This document shows positions 18,415 through 25,292 of a stretch of DNA of 56,824 nt, piece by piece. Source of the stretch: Terriglobia bacterium (lineage in GTDB: Bacteria > Acidobacteriota > Terriglobia > UBA7540); the NCBI GenBank assembly GCA_020072655.1, contig JAIQGH010000003.1, forward strand, positions 1 through 56,824. The letters are read 5' to 3'. Every line of letters begins with the position of its first letter. Within the stretch, counting starts at the first letter, position 1. The notes below the pieces were generated by a model that did not search any database, was not told the origin of the DNA, and saw nothing but the letters and a program-made list of their open reading frames with translations. A program made the translations under genes and the position numbers.

Positions 18415-18867
18415 ATGACTGTTGGTCATGAGGCAAAACGTTTCGTTGCCGGACAGCCGCCACGGGCGCGGAGATTTGGCATTGGACTGCCCTTGCGCTT
18501 TCGCGCCCGTGGCGGTACTGCGTGGCACGAAGGACGCTTGGAAAACTTCAGCCCCACCGGCATCCTTTTTCAGGCTGATGGCCTGCTGGCAGTGCACACC
18601 CCCGTGGAGATGCGATTTGGAATGCCAGTGCAAATTGGCGGCAAGCTTGGAGCCGAAGTCATATGCCAAGGAGAGATCGTACGCACGGTGCCGCCCGCAT
18701 CCAGGGATGGCCAGCCTCGTCTTGCCGCCCGAATTCACAAATATCGTTTTGTACGAAGGCGCGCTCGCCCAAGAGAGCACGCGCAGGCGAACCCGTCCCG
18801 CAACGGCTCCTCCCCAGAATTGGGACGCGCCCCTGACCCGCCCTGCTCTTCTGCTAAGAGGTTCTGA
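18415..18867 (+). CDS. PilZ-domain protein (c-di-GMP effector), copy 1
   Basis: The 150-residue product starts at ATG 18415; upstream in-frame starts would overlap the promoter module. A PilZ domain covers about residues 10-105. The arginine-rich switch PRARRFGIGLPLRFR lies near the N-terminus and the second motif is NFSPTGILF (D/NxSxxG). These two elements bind cyclic di-GMP in PilZ proteins. The C-terminal 45 residues are Arg/Pro/Ser-rich and probably disordered. A paralogue follows 200 bases later. No enzymatic partner domain is present, so it probably acts as a small adaptor. Which process it controls is unknown; the neighbouring cytochrome genes share its promoter module. Confidence 0.8.
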   Translation: MTVGHEAKRFVAGQPPRARRFGIGLPLRFRARGGTAWHEGRLENFSPTGILFQADGLLAVHTPVEMRFGMPVQIGGKLGAEVICQGEIVRTVPPASRDGQPRLAARIHKYRFVRRRARPREHAQANPSRNGSSPELGRAPDPPCSSAKRF

Positions 18868-18957
18868 CCCGCTCCCTGCAGGGCCTTTGCACTTACGGCG
18901 CTGGCGCGCCCAGCAGCATTTTGTGACCAGTTGGAGTGGAGGGCCCAGACGTTTTGT

Positions 18958-19026
18958 CCTACGACCTTCGTGGGGTTTTTCTCCCACCCTCGGGGAATTG
19001 GCAAATAGTGTGCCGCGTATTAGGCT
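18958..19026 (+). promoter_or_regulatory. Shared promoter module P2, upstream of the second PilZ gene
   Basis: CCTACGACCTTCGTGGGG starts at 18958 and contains an imperfect dyad (CCTACGA / TCGTGGG). A CCCACCCTCGGGGAATTGGC block follows. TTGGCA (18998-19003) and TAGGCT (19021-19026) are separated by 17 bases. The internal spacing equals that of P1 and P3. The PilZ ATG is 40 bases downstream of the -10 box. Confidence 0.6.
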
Positions 19027-19065
19027 CGCTCATTATCTGATTGTGGCAAGTCCAGAGGAACCTCG

Positions 19066-19461
19066 ATGACGGATGGCGTTCCGACAGCTCTCGAATGGCT
19101 ACTGGCCATGGGCGAAGGCGACTTCTTCCAGGGTGCCCCCGCGCGCGCCCAGCGGTTTGATCTTCAGCTCCCCTTGCGCTACCGCGCCGTGGGCGAAGCT
19201 GCCTGGCACGAAGGTCGAACCGATAACATCAGTCAAACGGGGGTGTTCTTCTCGGCCGAATGGTTGATGGCCGTGGACACCCAAATCGAGATCAGTTTTG
19301 TAACGCTGGTGGGGCTTAGCGGCGAGACCGTGGCCGAGATCATATGCCAAGGGGAGGTCGTGCGCATGGTGGTGCCTGCAACCATGGACACTCAGCCCGG
19401 CCTCGCCGCCAGAATTCTCGATTACCGGTTTGTGCAGTCGCAATTGGCGCCGGTAGTTTGA
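19066..19461 (+). CDS. PilZ-domain protein (c-di-GMP effector), copy 2
   Basis: The 131-residue protein is a paralogue of the previous gene with the same frame of motifs. ARAQRFDLQLPLRYR is the Arg switch, followed by AAWHEGRTDNISQTGVFF (the NxSxxG element) and a conserved EIICQGEVVR and AARI ending. It starts at ATG 19066, with an AGAGGA element upstream. Compared with copy 1 it lacks the basic C-terminal tail and has a longer acidic N-terminus (about 25 residues). Both copies keep the c-di-GMP contact residues. Tandem duplication with a duplicated promoter points to related but separate outputs. Confidence 0.82.
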   Translation: MTDGVPTALEWLLAMGEGDFFQGAPARAQRFDLQLPLRYRAVGEAAWHEGRTDNISQTGVFFSAEWLMAVDTQIEISFVTLVGLSGETVAEIICQGEVVRMVVPATMDTQPGLAARILDYRFVQSQLAPVV

Positions 19462-19513
19462 CGTCTTTTCGCCTGGAGCGCGAGATTCCTTCGGGGCATA
19501 CGAGGGGTAGGTC

Positions 19514-19568
19514 GCAGGTCCAACCAATCCGGCGTCCCGACAAAGGGCATCGGGACGCCGGGACCTGC
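19514..19568 (+). other. Extended nested stem-loop
   Basis: The inner stem GGCGTCCCGA (19531-19540) / TCGGGACGCC (19550-19559) lies inside an outer stem GCAGGTCC (19514-19521) / GGACCTGC (19561-19568). The structure is about 50 bases past the second PilZ stop. It could be a terminator without a U-tract, a processing site or a structured leader for the next gene. Confidence 0.45.
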
Positions 19569-19656
19569 GGGACCCGACCGAAGAACACGCAAGCTTATCG
19601 CATGTCACGGATATGGGAGCACATATCGCTACGCTCGAGGCCGCGCGAGGCCTTTC

Positions 19657-19684
19657 GCAGGGGCGGGCTGGGCTTCGCCCCTGC
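19657..19684 (+). terminator. Hairpin before the small zinc-ribbon gene
   Basis: GCAGGGGCG (19657-19665) pairs with CGCCCCTGC (19676-19684), followed by GCCTTTCTCC. This is a perfect 9-bp stem with a modest pyrimidine tail. It separates the PilZ genes from the zinc-ribbon gene. Confidence 0.4.
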
Positions 19685-19746
19685 GCCTTTCTCCGTGCCA
19701 CGTCGGCGGGAAGCCCATCCCGAGGAGGAGGGCAGAGGAGGCACAC

Positions 19747-19935
19747 ATGAGTATTCCCTATAATTCGCTAGAACCACAATGGGAACCGCTGGAGTCCATC
19801 CCCTTTGGCGAGGCAGTCCTGTGTGCCAACTGCGACATGATCACGCGGGCCAAGAATTGCCGCTGCCCGGTTTGTGAGAGCACTTCAATCGTGAACATTG
19901 CGAACCTGCTCAACCGTGGGTTCCTATCAATGTAA
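19747..19935 (+). CDS. Small zinc-ribbon-like protein
   Basis: A 62-residue protein whose ATG follows an excellent ribosome site (AGAGGAGG, eight bases upstream), which is the main reason to trust it. The middle has two Cys pairs (CANCDMIT and CRCPVCES), a compact zinc ribbon. The N-terminus is acidic and rich in Pro/Trp, and the C-terminus ends in a hydrophobic helix-like IVNIANLLNRGF. I do not recognise a named family. Proteins of this size with a zinc ribbon often bind nucleic acid or act as adaptors. It lies between the PilZ genes and cytochrome-related remnants. Confidence 0.65.
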   Translation: MSIPYNSLEPQWEPLESIPFGEAVLCANCDMITRAKNCRCPVCESTSIVNIANLLNRGFLSM

Positions 19936-19945
19936 GCCTCGGCCC

Positions 19946-20228
19946 ATGTCTGCCTGCCACGAGAAAGTCTTCCACCTTAATGTCCTTTCCCTTTTAGTCA
20001 TCCCGCTCCTATTGGGTTATCGGCTCAGCCCGCGGCGCGAGGAAAGCGAATCCTCCGCCCCGGGACACCGGATCCTTTACTACCGCGACCCTATGCATCC
20101 GGCCTATAAGTCCGACAAGCCCGGTACTGCCAGTGCTAGTGGGGCGCGCGTCGATGCCGCGATCGTCGTCGAGCAAACCCACCAGAAGCTGAAAGTGTGG
20201 GAGCCGGAAGGCCAAAAGAAGAACTACG
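19946..20228 (+). pseudogene. N-terminal remnant of a heavy-metal RND efflux adaptor
   Basis: From ATG 19946 a membrane-anchor segment (LNVLSLLVIPLLLGY) is followed by ILYYRDPMHPAYKSDKPGTA. This is the heavy-metal-binding motif found near the start of CusB/CzcB-type adaptors (YxDPMHP...PGxAPDCGM). The Cys-Gly-Met end of the motif is not preserved and the rest of the roughly 400-residue adaptor is missing. The frame continues into unrelated sequence. It is a truncated, non-functional leftover of a metal efflux gene. Confidence 0.6.
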
Positions 20229-20381
20229 ATAGTATTACTGAGCCTCGGGGCCGGAATCGACAACCTGCTCGACAAGTTCTATCATGCGTAGCCTTCAGTT
20301 CACCAAGACGGGTTCGGCCCCGGGACCAAGGTCCCTGAGCCGGGAAGGAATTTCTACCTGAGCGTTTCCTACGTTTTCTGA
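20229..20381 (+). pseudogene. C-terminal remnant of a TonB-dependent receptor
   Basis: This frame reads LLSLGAGIDNLLDKFYHA, then a TAG (20289-20291), then PSVHQDGFGPGTKVPEPGRN and FYLSVSYVF followed by TGA at 20379-20381. The EPGRNFY...SYxF ending is the classic last strand of TonB-dependent receptors, and DNLLDKFYH is the preceding turn. Only about 50 residues remain and one stop interrupts them. It is fused directly to the RND adaptor fragment, so two unrelated genes were joined by deletion. Confidence 0.65.
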
Positions 20382-20411
20382 AATCTCGTGCTTGCTGCGC
20401 GGGTGGGGAGT

Positions 20412-20440
20412 TTGACTATTGGGTCGCCATCGCCTTATCC
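20412..20440 (+). promoter_or_regulatory. Possible promoter of the multiheme cytochrome
   Basis: TTGACT (20412-20417), a 17-base spacer and TTATCC (20435-20440) lie 54 bases before the cytochrome ATG. The -35 box is good and the -10 box weak. Confidence 0.35.
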
Positions 20441-20493
20441 TCCGCAGAGTTACACGCTAAGGGACTGAGGAATCCCACACAGGGCTCCGACCG

Positions 20494-22488
20494 ATGCTAC
20501 ATCTTAGCTCCTCCCAGCGGATGGTCACTCCTAGCCGAGGGGGGGCTTTCCTCGTTTCGGCACTGTTGACCTTCTTGTGGCCCGTCAATGCCCCGGCTCA
20601 GATCTCGCCGGGGCCGCTCGCTGTCCAGGGCTCACCAGTCGCTCAGCGGCACTCTGCAGTGTACGAGTTGCCACAGGCTTGCGGCTGGCTCGGGACTCTA
20701 TCGGTGCCGGGAATGCCACACCGACATCGCCTCGCGGATCTCCGCGGGGCGTGGCTATCACGCTACCGTGCCCCGTCCTACTGGCACTGACAAAGATTGC
20801 GTTGCTTGCCATTCCGAACACAACGGAGAGAATTTCCAGCTAATTCACTGGGAACCGTCCGAAAAAGCCTTCGATCACAGCAAAACGGGATACGTGCTGG
20901 AGGGTAGGCACTCCGAGCTTACGTGCCAGCAGTGTCACCATGCCAGCCACATTCCCGAGGCCCAGCGCGGGTCCATCAAGATGAAGGACCTGAGCCGCAC
21001 CTTCCTCGGCTTGTCGCGCGATTGCCTCACTTGCCACGCGGACCAGCACCGCGGGCAGTTGGGGAAGGACTGTCTCCGCTGTCACACGTTCAACGATTGG
21101 AAGAAGGCGACAGGTTTCAACCACGCCAAGACTAGGTTCCCCTTAATCGGAGCGCACGCGCAGGTTGCGTGCGAGAAGTGTCACAAGCCATCGCCGAGCG
21201 ATCCGAAGGTTCTCCGCTACGTTGGATTGGCCTTCGAAAGTTGTACGGCGTGCCATAACGACCCGCACCACGGCAGCTTCAAGGCAAACTGCGAATCCTG
21301 CCACAATTCGGTTGACTGGAAGCAGATCGCCCCCAACCGCTTGACGGCTACCTTCGACCACTCAAGAACCAACTACCCTTTGCTGGGCAAGCACGCCGAG
21401 GTGCGCTGCGACATATGTCACCATGGGGCCGGATTCAATACCCCCCTACCCCACGCAAAATGTGCGGATTGCCATACCCCCGACCCTCACAGGGGCAGTT
21501 CCGGGCACGCAAAGATGGCGGCGCCTGCGAGGCTTGCCACACCGTGGAGGGATTCAAGCCCTCGAAGTTTGGAGTGGAGGAACACGCCGCCAGTGCCTAC
21601 CCTCTGGAAGGAAGGCACGCCGCCGTTCCCTGTGCCAAGTGTCATATCCCTGCCGGGACGGCCACGCTTTACAGGGTCAAGCACGACGAGTGTTGGAACT
21701 GCCATGCGGACATCCACAAAGGCCAGTTCGCGGGGCTACCGTACAACAACCACTGCCAGAGCTGCCATACGGTTACCGAGTTTACCCCCTCGACGTTTCC
21801 TCTGACCCGTCATGGCAAGACACGATTTCCCCTCACAGGTGCCCATATTGCCGTACCCTGTGGCGATTGCCATCAAGCTAAGAAGCCGCTGGAGGCGAGC
21901 CTTCCGGCGCCGTACCGCTTCAAAGACTTATCTTGCACGGAGTGCCACACGGATCCACATAACGGCCAGTTTGCCGAGCGAATGAGAACAGTGGGGACGA
22001 ACGGCGGGCCAGTAGGCTGCGAGGCGTGCCACTCCACAAAAGCTTGGTCGGATAACGTCCGGTTCGACCATTCCACCACAACGTTCCCGCTTATCGGGAC
22101 GCATCGCGCGGTTTCATGCACAAACTGCCACAAGCCGCCCAACCTTGAGCTCACAATGAAGAATGTGGTTTTCAAGGCGGCGCCGACCCAATGCGAGGGC
22201 TGCCACGATGATCCACACGCTAGCCAGTTTGCCAATGGGGGGCGCAGCCCCGGTTGCGCCGACTGCCACAATACGAACAAATGGAAACCGTCTTTGTTCG
22301 ATCACGAGACTCGGACGGACTTCCCCCTGAAGGGGGCCCACCAGAATGTTCCGTGTGGGGGTTGCCACAAATTGATTCGAGAGGTCCAGAACAAACCAGT
22401 TCTTTTCTATAAACCGACCCCAAAGGAGTGCGCTGCCTGCCATGGTTCCGGCAAGCCCAGTCAGACCACCGGGGTGACCCCGGAATAA
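20494..22488 (+). pseudogene. 23-haem secreted c-type cytochrome broken by two frameshifts
   Basis: A signal peptide (about 35 residues, ending NAPAQ) opens the frame at ATG 20494. After a shift near 20615-20625 a long frame holds 11 CxxCH motifs. After a second shift near 21496 another frame holds 12 more and ends TAA at 22486-22488. At the second point the expected HRGQFRARK is restored by adding one C. Seven repeats follow the pattern F-D-H-S-x-T-x-Y/F-P-L-x-G-x-H-x-x-V-x-C-x-x-C-H. With 23 haem sites in about 660 residues it resembles large periplasmic or surface electron carriers of anaerobic respiration and extracellular electron transfer. Real decay or two indel errors are both possible; the preserved haem motifs favour recent damage or error. 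Confidence 0.85.
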
Positions 22489-22776
22489 GTAGACTCGTCA
22501 ACTGTTGGTGGCCGGTCCGGGACGCGAGGGAAGGCAATAAAATTCCAACCTGGAAGAAAATCTTTCGCCATAGTCATCTGCGCAATTGACGGATACCAGG
22601 CCTTGTCAAGACCAGCTTAACATCCAATTTTCATCATCACTTCCGGAAACCCCAGTCTCCGGAACGTCATATGGGTATAATGTCCGAATTGTGTTCCACC
22701 GGAGCACTAATTGCTGAAGGTTTGGCTCTTTTCCTAACTCAGGCGTCAGGGAACTACGACGGGCATGACACTTTGT

Positions 22777-22845
22777 CCTACGGCAAAAGTGAGGGGTCGC
22801 CTCCACCGGTCGGGGATTGGCACATCGCCGGTCTGTCAGTAATTT
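22777..22845 (+). promoter_or_regulatory. Shared promoter module P3, upstream of the outer-membrane-like gene
   Basis: CCTACG at 22777, CTCCACCGGTCGGGGATTGGC ending at 22821, then TTGGCA (22817-22822), a 17-base spacer and TAATTT (22840-22845). The spacing between CCTACG and TTGGC is 40 bases, identical to P1 and P2, although the sequence between them is diverged. It places the start of the downstream gene at ATG 22880. Confidence 0.55.
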
Positions 22846-22879
22846 CTTCCAGAATGCGCATTGCGTTGCGTCTGGGTCG

Positions 22880-23428
22880 ATGGTCCTGCTGATCATCAGC
22901 GCTGGCCGCCTCTTGGCCCAGGGTTCTGACGCCGGCCTGCGCACGGAGTTCCGCGTGAAATATGTTGCAGCCGGAGCAGTGTACTTGGATCACGGCAACA
23001 ACGCTGGCCTGGAAGTGGGCAGGAGTTCCGCGACCGGAGATGCACGCAGCTCATTGAACCAAATGTACGGGGTCACGATGGGCAGGATCTGGAAAACGGG
23101 AATCCGGGGAGACGTGAAGTATTCAGAATTCAGCAGCTCCTTTGGGCGGGGGAATTATAGCGTGCTCTCTTTGTCCCGCTCTTTCCGGGAAACGCTCCAG
23201 TGCGAATTCCTGATGGGAAAACAGAATCTCGTTTCTCCTCTCACCCGTAATTCGAGCTACCGAAGCTTGGGGGGCAACGTCAACTGGTTCCCGAGAATGC
23301 CGATGTATTTCGACGGCGGCTTTACGCGGCAGCACGGGACGATTCAGAACTACAACCAGTGGTACATCGGCCTCGGCTATCGGTTCGATTCCTTTAGGCA
23401 GCGCGGGCGCGCATCGGAGGCTAAGTAA
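22880..23428 (+). CDS. Putative outer-membrane beta-barrel protein
   Basis: The product is 182 residues if ATG 22880 is used; an earlier TTG at 22817 would overlap the promoter module. A short hydrophobic leader ends at LLAQ. Then follow YVAAGAVYLDHGNNAGLEVG and alternating hydrophobic/polar strands (GIRGDVKYSEFSSSFGRGNY, YFDGGFTRQHG, QWYIGLGYRF). The aromatic-ending final strand is typical of outer-membrane barrels. It is short for a stand-alone porin (about 8 strands). It is the first gene of a tightly spaced trio: its TAA overlaps the next ATG by one base. I do not recognise a named family. Next to a multiheme cytochrome, a conduit or anchor role is a reasonable guess. Confidence 0.6.
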   Translation: MVLLIISAGRLLAQGSDAGLRTEFRVKYVAAGAVYLDHGNNAGLEVGRSSATGDARSSLNQMYGVTMGRIWKTGIRGDVKYSEFSSSFGRGNYSVLSLSRSFRETLQCEFLMGKQNLVSPLTRNSSYRSLGGNVNWFPRMPMYFDGGFTRQHGTIQNYNQWYIGLGYRFDSFRQRGRASEAK

Positions 23429-24243
23429 TGACAGGACGAAAGGCTTTATTATTGGCCGCTCCGCTCCTCGCAGGGAGCCTGCTCTTTTCCCCCGAGGTGC
23501 TTCGGGCCGCAGATTCCGCGCCGGTCTCTCCTCGCGTTGCCCCCGCGCTCGACCGCACGGCAGGCCTTGTTGAGGGATTCCTCAAGGAACTCTCGGACGT
23601 CGAATGCCTCGAGGAAGTGTCGCAACTCAAGTTTTCCAAAAGCGACAAGGTCGAATACCAGGAGAAGTCCGAGTTCGACTACGTGGTGCTGTTTCAGGAT
23701 ACGTCAGGCGAGCCGACACTGACAGAATCACGCCTGGCCAAGCAACGCCCACGCCGCGCTGCAAAAGCCTCCATGTTGATCACGAACGGCTTTTCGATAT
23801 TGTTATTGATCTTTCACCCGCATTACTCGTCGAGTTTTGAGTTTACGGATGAGGGAGACGAGTCCGTTGACGGCCGCGAATGCTTCAAACTGCATTTCCG
23901 GCATATCAAGGGATTGCGCTCCACCAGCGTCCTCATGCTCCGCGGCCGCGAGTATCCACTGGACCTCGAAGGGACGGCTGATATTGACGAATCTTCCGGG
24001 GCGGTTGTGCGAATGACCGCTGCTCTTGAGTACTCCATGGAGGACGTTGGCCTCCGCTCCCTTCGGACGGAAGTCCAATATGCGCCGGTGAATTTCCAGG
24101 GAGTATCCCACCCTTACTGGCTCCCGTCTTCCGCGGTCATCGACGTCGAATCGCCGCATCAGCACTGGCGAAACCTGCATCGGTTCACCTCGTATCACCG
24201 GTTCGCGACGAGTGTGGATGAAAAGAGGGGCGCGCCAAAATGA
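23428..24243 (+). CDS. Exported hypothetical protein, second gene of the electron-transfer trio
   Basis: A 271-residue protein with a signal peptide (about 1-28, ending EVLRAAD). Beyond it there is no haem or metal motif. The sequence alternates beta-strands in a manner reminiscent of the LolA/LolB-like open barrel (SSFEFTDEGDESVDGRECFK and REYPLDLEGTADIDESSGAV). One hydrophobic stretch lies around 120 (ITNGFSILLLIFHPHY). Homologous hypotheticals are common in Acidobacteriota. Its ATG overlaps the previous stop and its TGA overlaps the next ATG (ATGA), so the three genes are almost certainly co-translated. No function can be assigned; periplasmic location is likely. Confidence 0.7.
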   Translation: MTGRKALLLAAPLLAGSLLFSPEVLRAADSAPVSPRVAPALDRTAGLVEGFLKELSDVECLEEVSQLKFSKSDKVEYQEKSEFDYVVLFQDTSGEPTLTESRLAKQRPRRAAKASMLITNGFSILLLIFHPHYSSSFEFTDEGDESVDGRECFKLHFRHIKGLRSTSVLMLRGREYPLDLEGTADIDESSGAVVRMTAALEYSMEDVGLRSLRTEVQYAPVNFQGVSHPYWLPSSAVIDVESPHQHWRNLHRFTSYHRFATSVDEKRGAPK

Positions 24244-25181
24244 GTACAACCACTGCCCCTGCGATACTTGAATCGGCTCCGCCGTCCTCCCCAAGATGGC
24301 ACCGCCTGAAGTTGCGAGCGGGCTATTTCCTGGCGACGTCTCTCGTCGTCGCGGTGGCCCTCTATGGGTTTGATTACTACCTCCTGGATTCCACGCAACG
24401 GCCGTTTTCGCCGAAGCACCTGATCCTGAAACCGAACGGTGAGTTGGGCCTGTGGCTCGGCATCTTCGGAGCGCTCGTTTTTCTCGGAATTTTTCTCTAT
24501 CCCATCCGCAAACGTTCGGCCTGGCTCCGGAGTCGGGGGAACACAAGGCATTGGCTTGATTTCCATGTGCTAATGGGCCTCACCGCGCCCTTTATCATTG
24601 CCTTCCATGCGTCGTTCAAGTTCGGCGGCCTGGCCGGAGTGGCTTTCTGGATTATGACCGCCGTGGCGGTCAGCGGGGTGGTCGGTAGATATCTTTATGC
24701 GCAGATCCCGCGCAGCCTGAATACCGCCGAGCTTTCACTCCAGGAGGCCCGGGACGAGCAGGCGCGGCTCACCGAACAACTCGGCCGTCAGCAGCTTTTT
24801 TCGGCTTCCTCATTGGCTCCGCGGTTCCGACTCCCTAGCGAGGAGAAAGTTCGTTCAGAGCCTTTGCTCTTTGCGCTCGGGAGCATGATGCTCCTTGATT
24901 TCCTGCGTTTCCTTCACATCGCCCGCTTGCGCGTGCGGGTGCTGGGCTTCTGGAGCAGGCTGGGCACTTTGGGCGGCATCCTCCCCTCCGGGAATGCGGA
25001 AGTTGAGCGCGTGTTTGCCATGGCGCGGAGGCAAGCCGGCCTCTCGAAACGCATCCTGTTCCTCTCGCGCACGCACCAGGTGTTTCATTACTGGCACGTG
25101 ATTCACAGGCCGTTTAGCTACTCGTTTGCTCTCTTGGCTCTCATTCACATCACCGTGGCCATACTCTTTGGGATTCGTTAA
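24240..25181 (+). CDS. b-type-cytochrome-like inner-membrane protein
   Basis: The 313-residue protein has about six membrane segments (roughly 27-47, 70-90, 107-127, 131-152, 207-227 and 292-311). Histidines are placed for haem b: His109 and His123 in one helix (LDFHVLMG..IIAFHASF), and a cluster His279, His283, His286, His289 with His303 near the end. A charged cytoplasmic or periplasmic region (160-205) includes a short coiled coil. The pattern recalls di-haem membrane anchors of electron-transfer complexes, but it is not a textbook family member. It overlaps the upstream gene by four bases. It may pass electrons between the quinone pool and the periplasmic or outer-membrane cytochrome. The direction is unknown. 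Confidence 0.65.
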   Translation: MSTTTAPAILESAPPSSPRWHRLKLRAGYFLATSLVVAVALYGFDYYLLDSTQRPFSPKHLILKPNGELGLWLGIFGALVFLGIFLYPIRKRSAWLRSRGNTRHWLDFHVLMGLTAPFIIAFHASFKFGGLAGVAFWIMTAVAVSGVVGRYLYAQIPRSLNTAELSLQEARDEQARLTEQLGRQQLFSASSLAPRFRLPSEEKVRSEPLLFALGSMMLLDFLRFLHIARLRVRVLGFWSRLGTLGGILPSGNAEVERVFAMARRQAGLSKRILFLSRTHQVFHYWHVIHRPFSYSFALLALIHITVAILFGIR

Positions 25182-25292
25182 GGTGGGCACGGGCCGAAGA
25201 AGCTGCGGGTACCGCTTGCGAGCCCGGCCAGAGTAACCGTCCCGCGTATCCCTTCGCCGTTCCGCTTGGGGGCCGTCGGCGCAAATGGCGCG

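Noticed and set aside
20367-20417. A fourth copy of the shared promoter module before the cytochrome
   Set aside because: CCTACG at 20367 and a TTGAC-like box exist, but the spacing is 44 bases instead of 40 and the middle block does not match. The CCTACG also lies inside a TonB remnant end.
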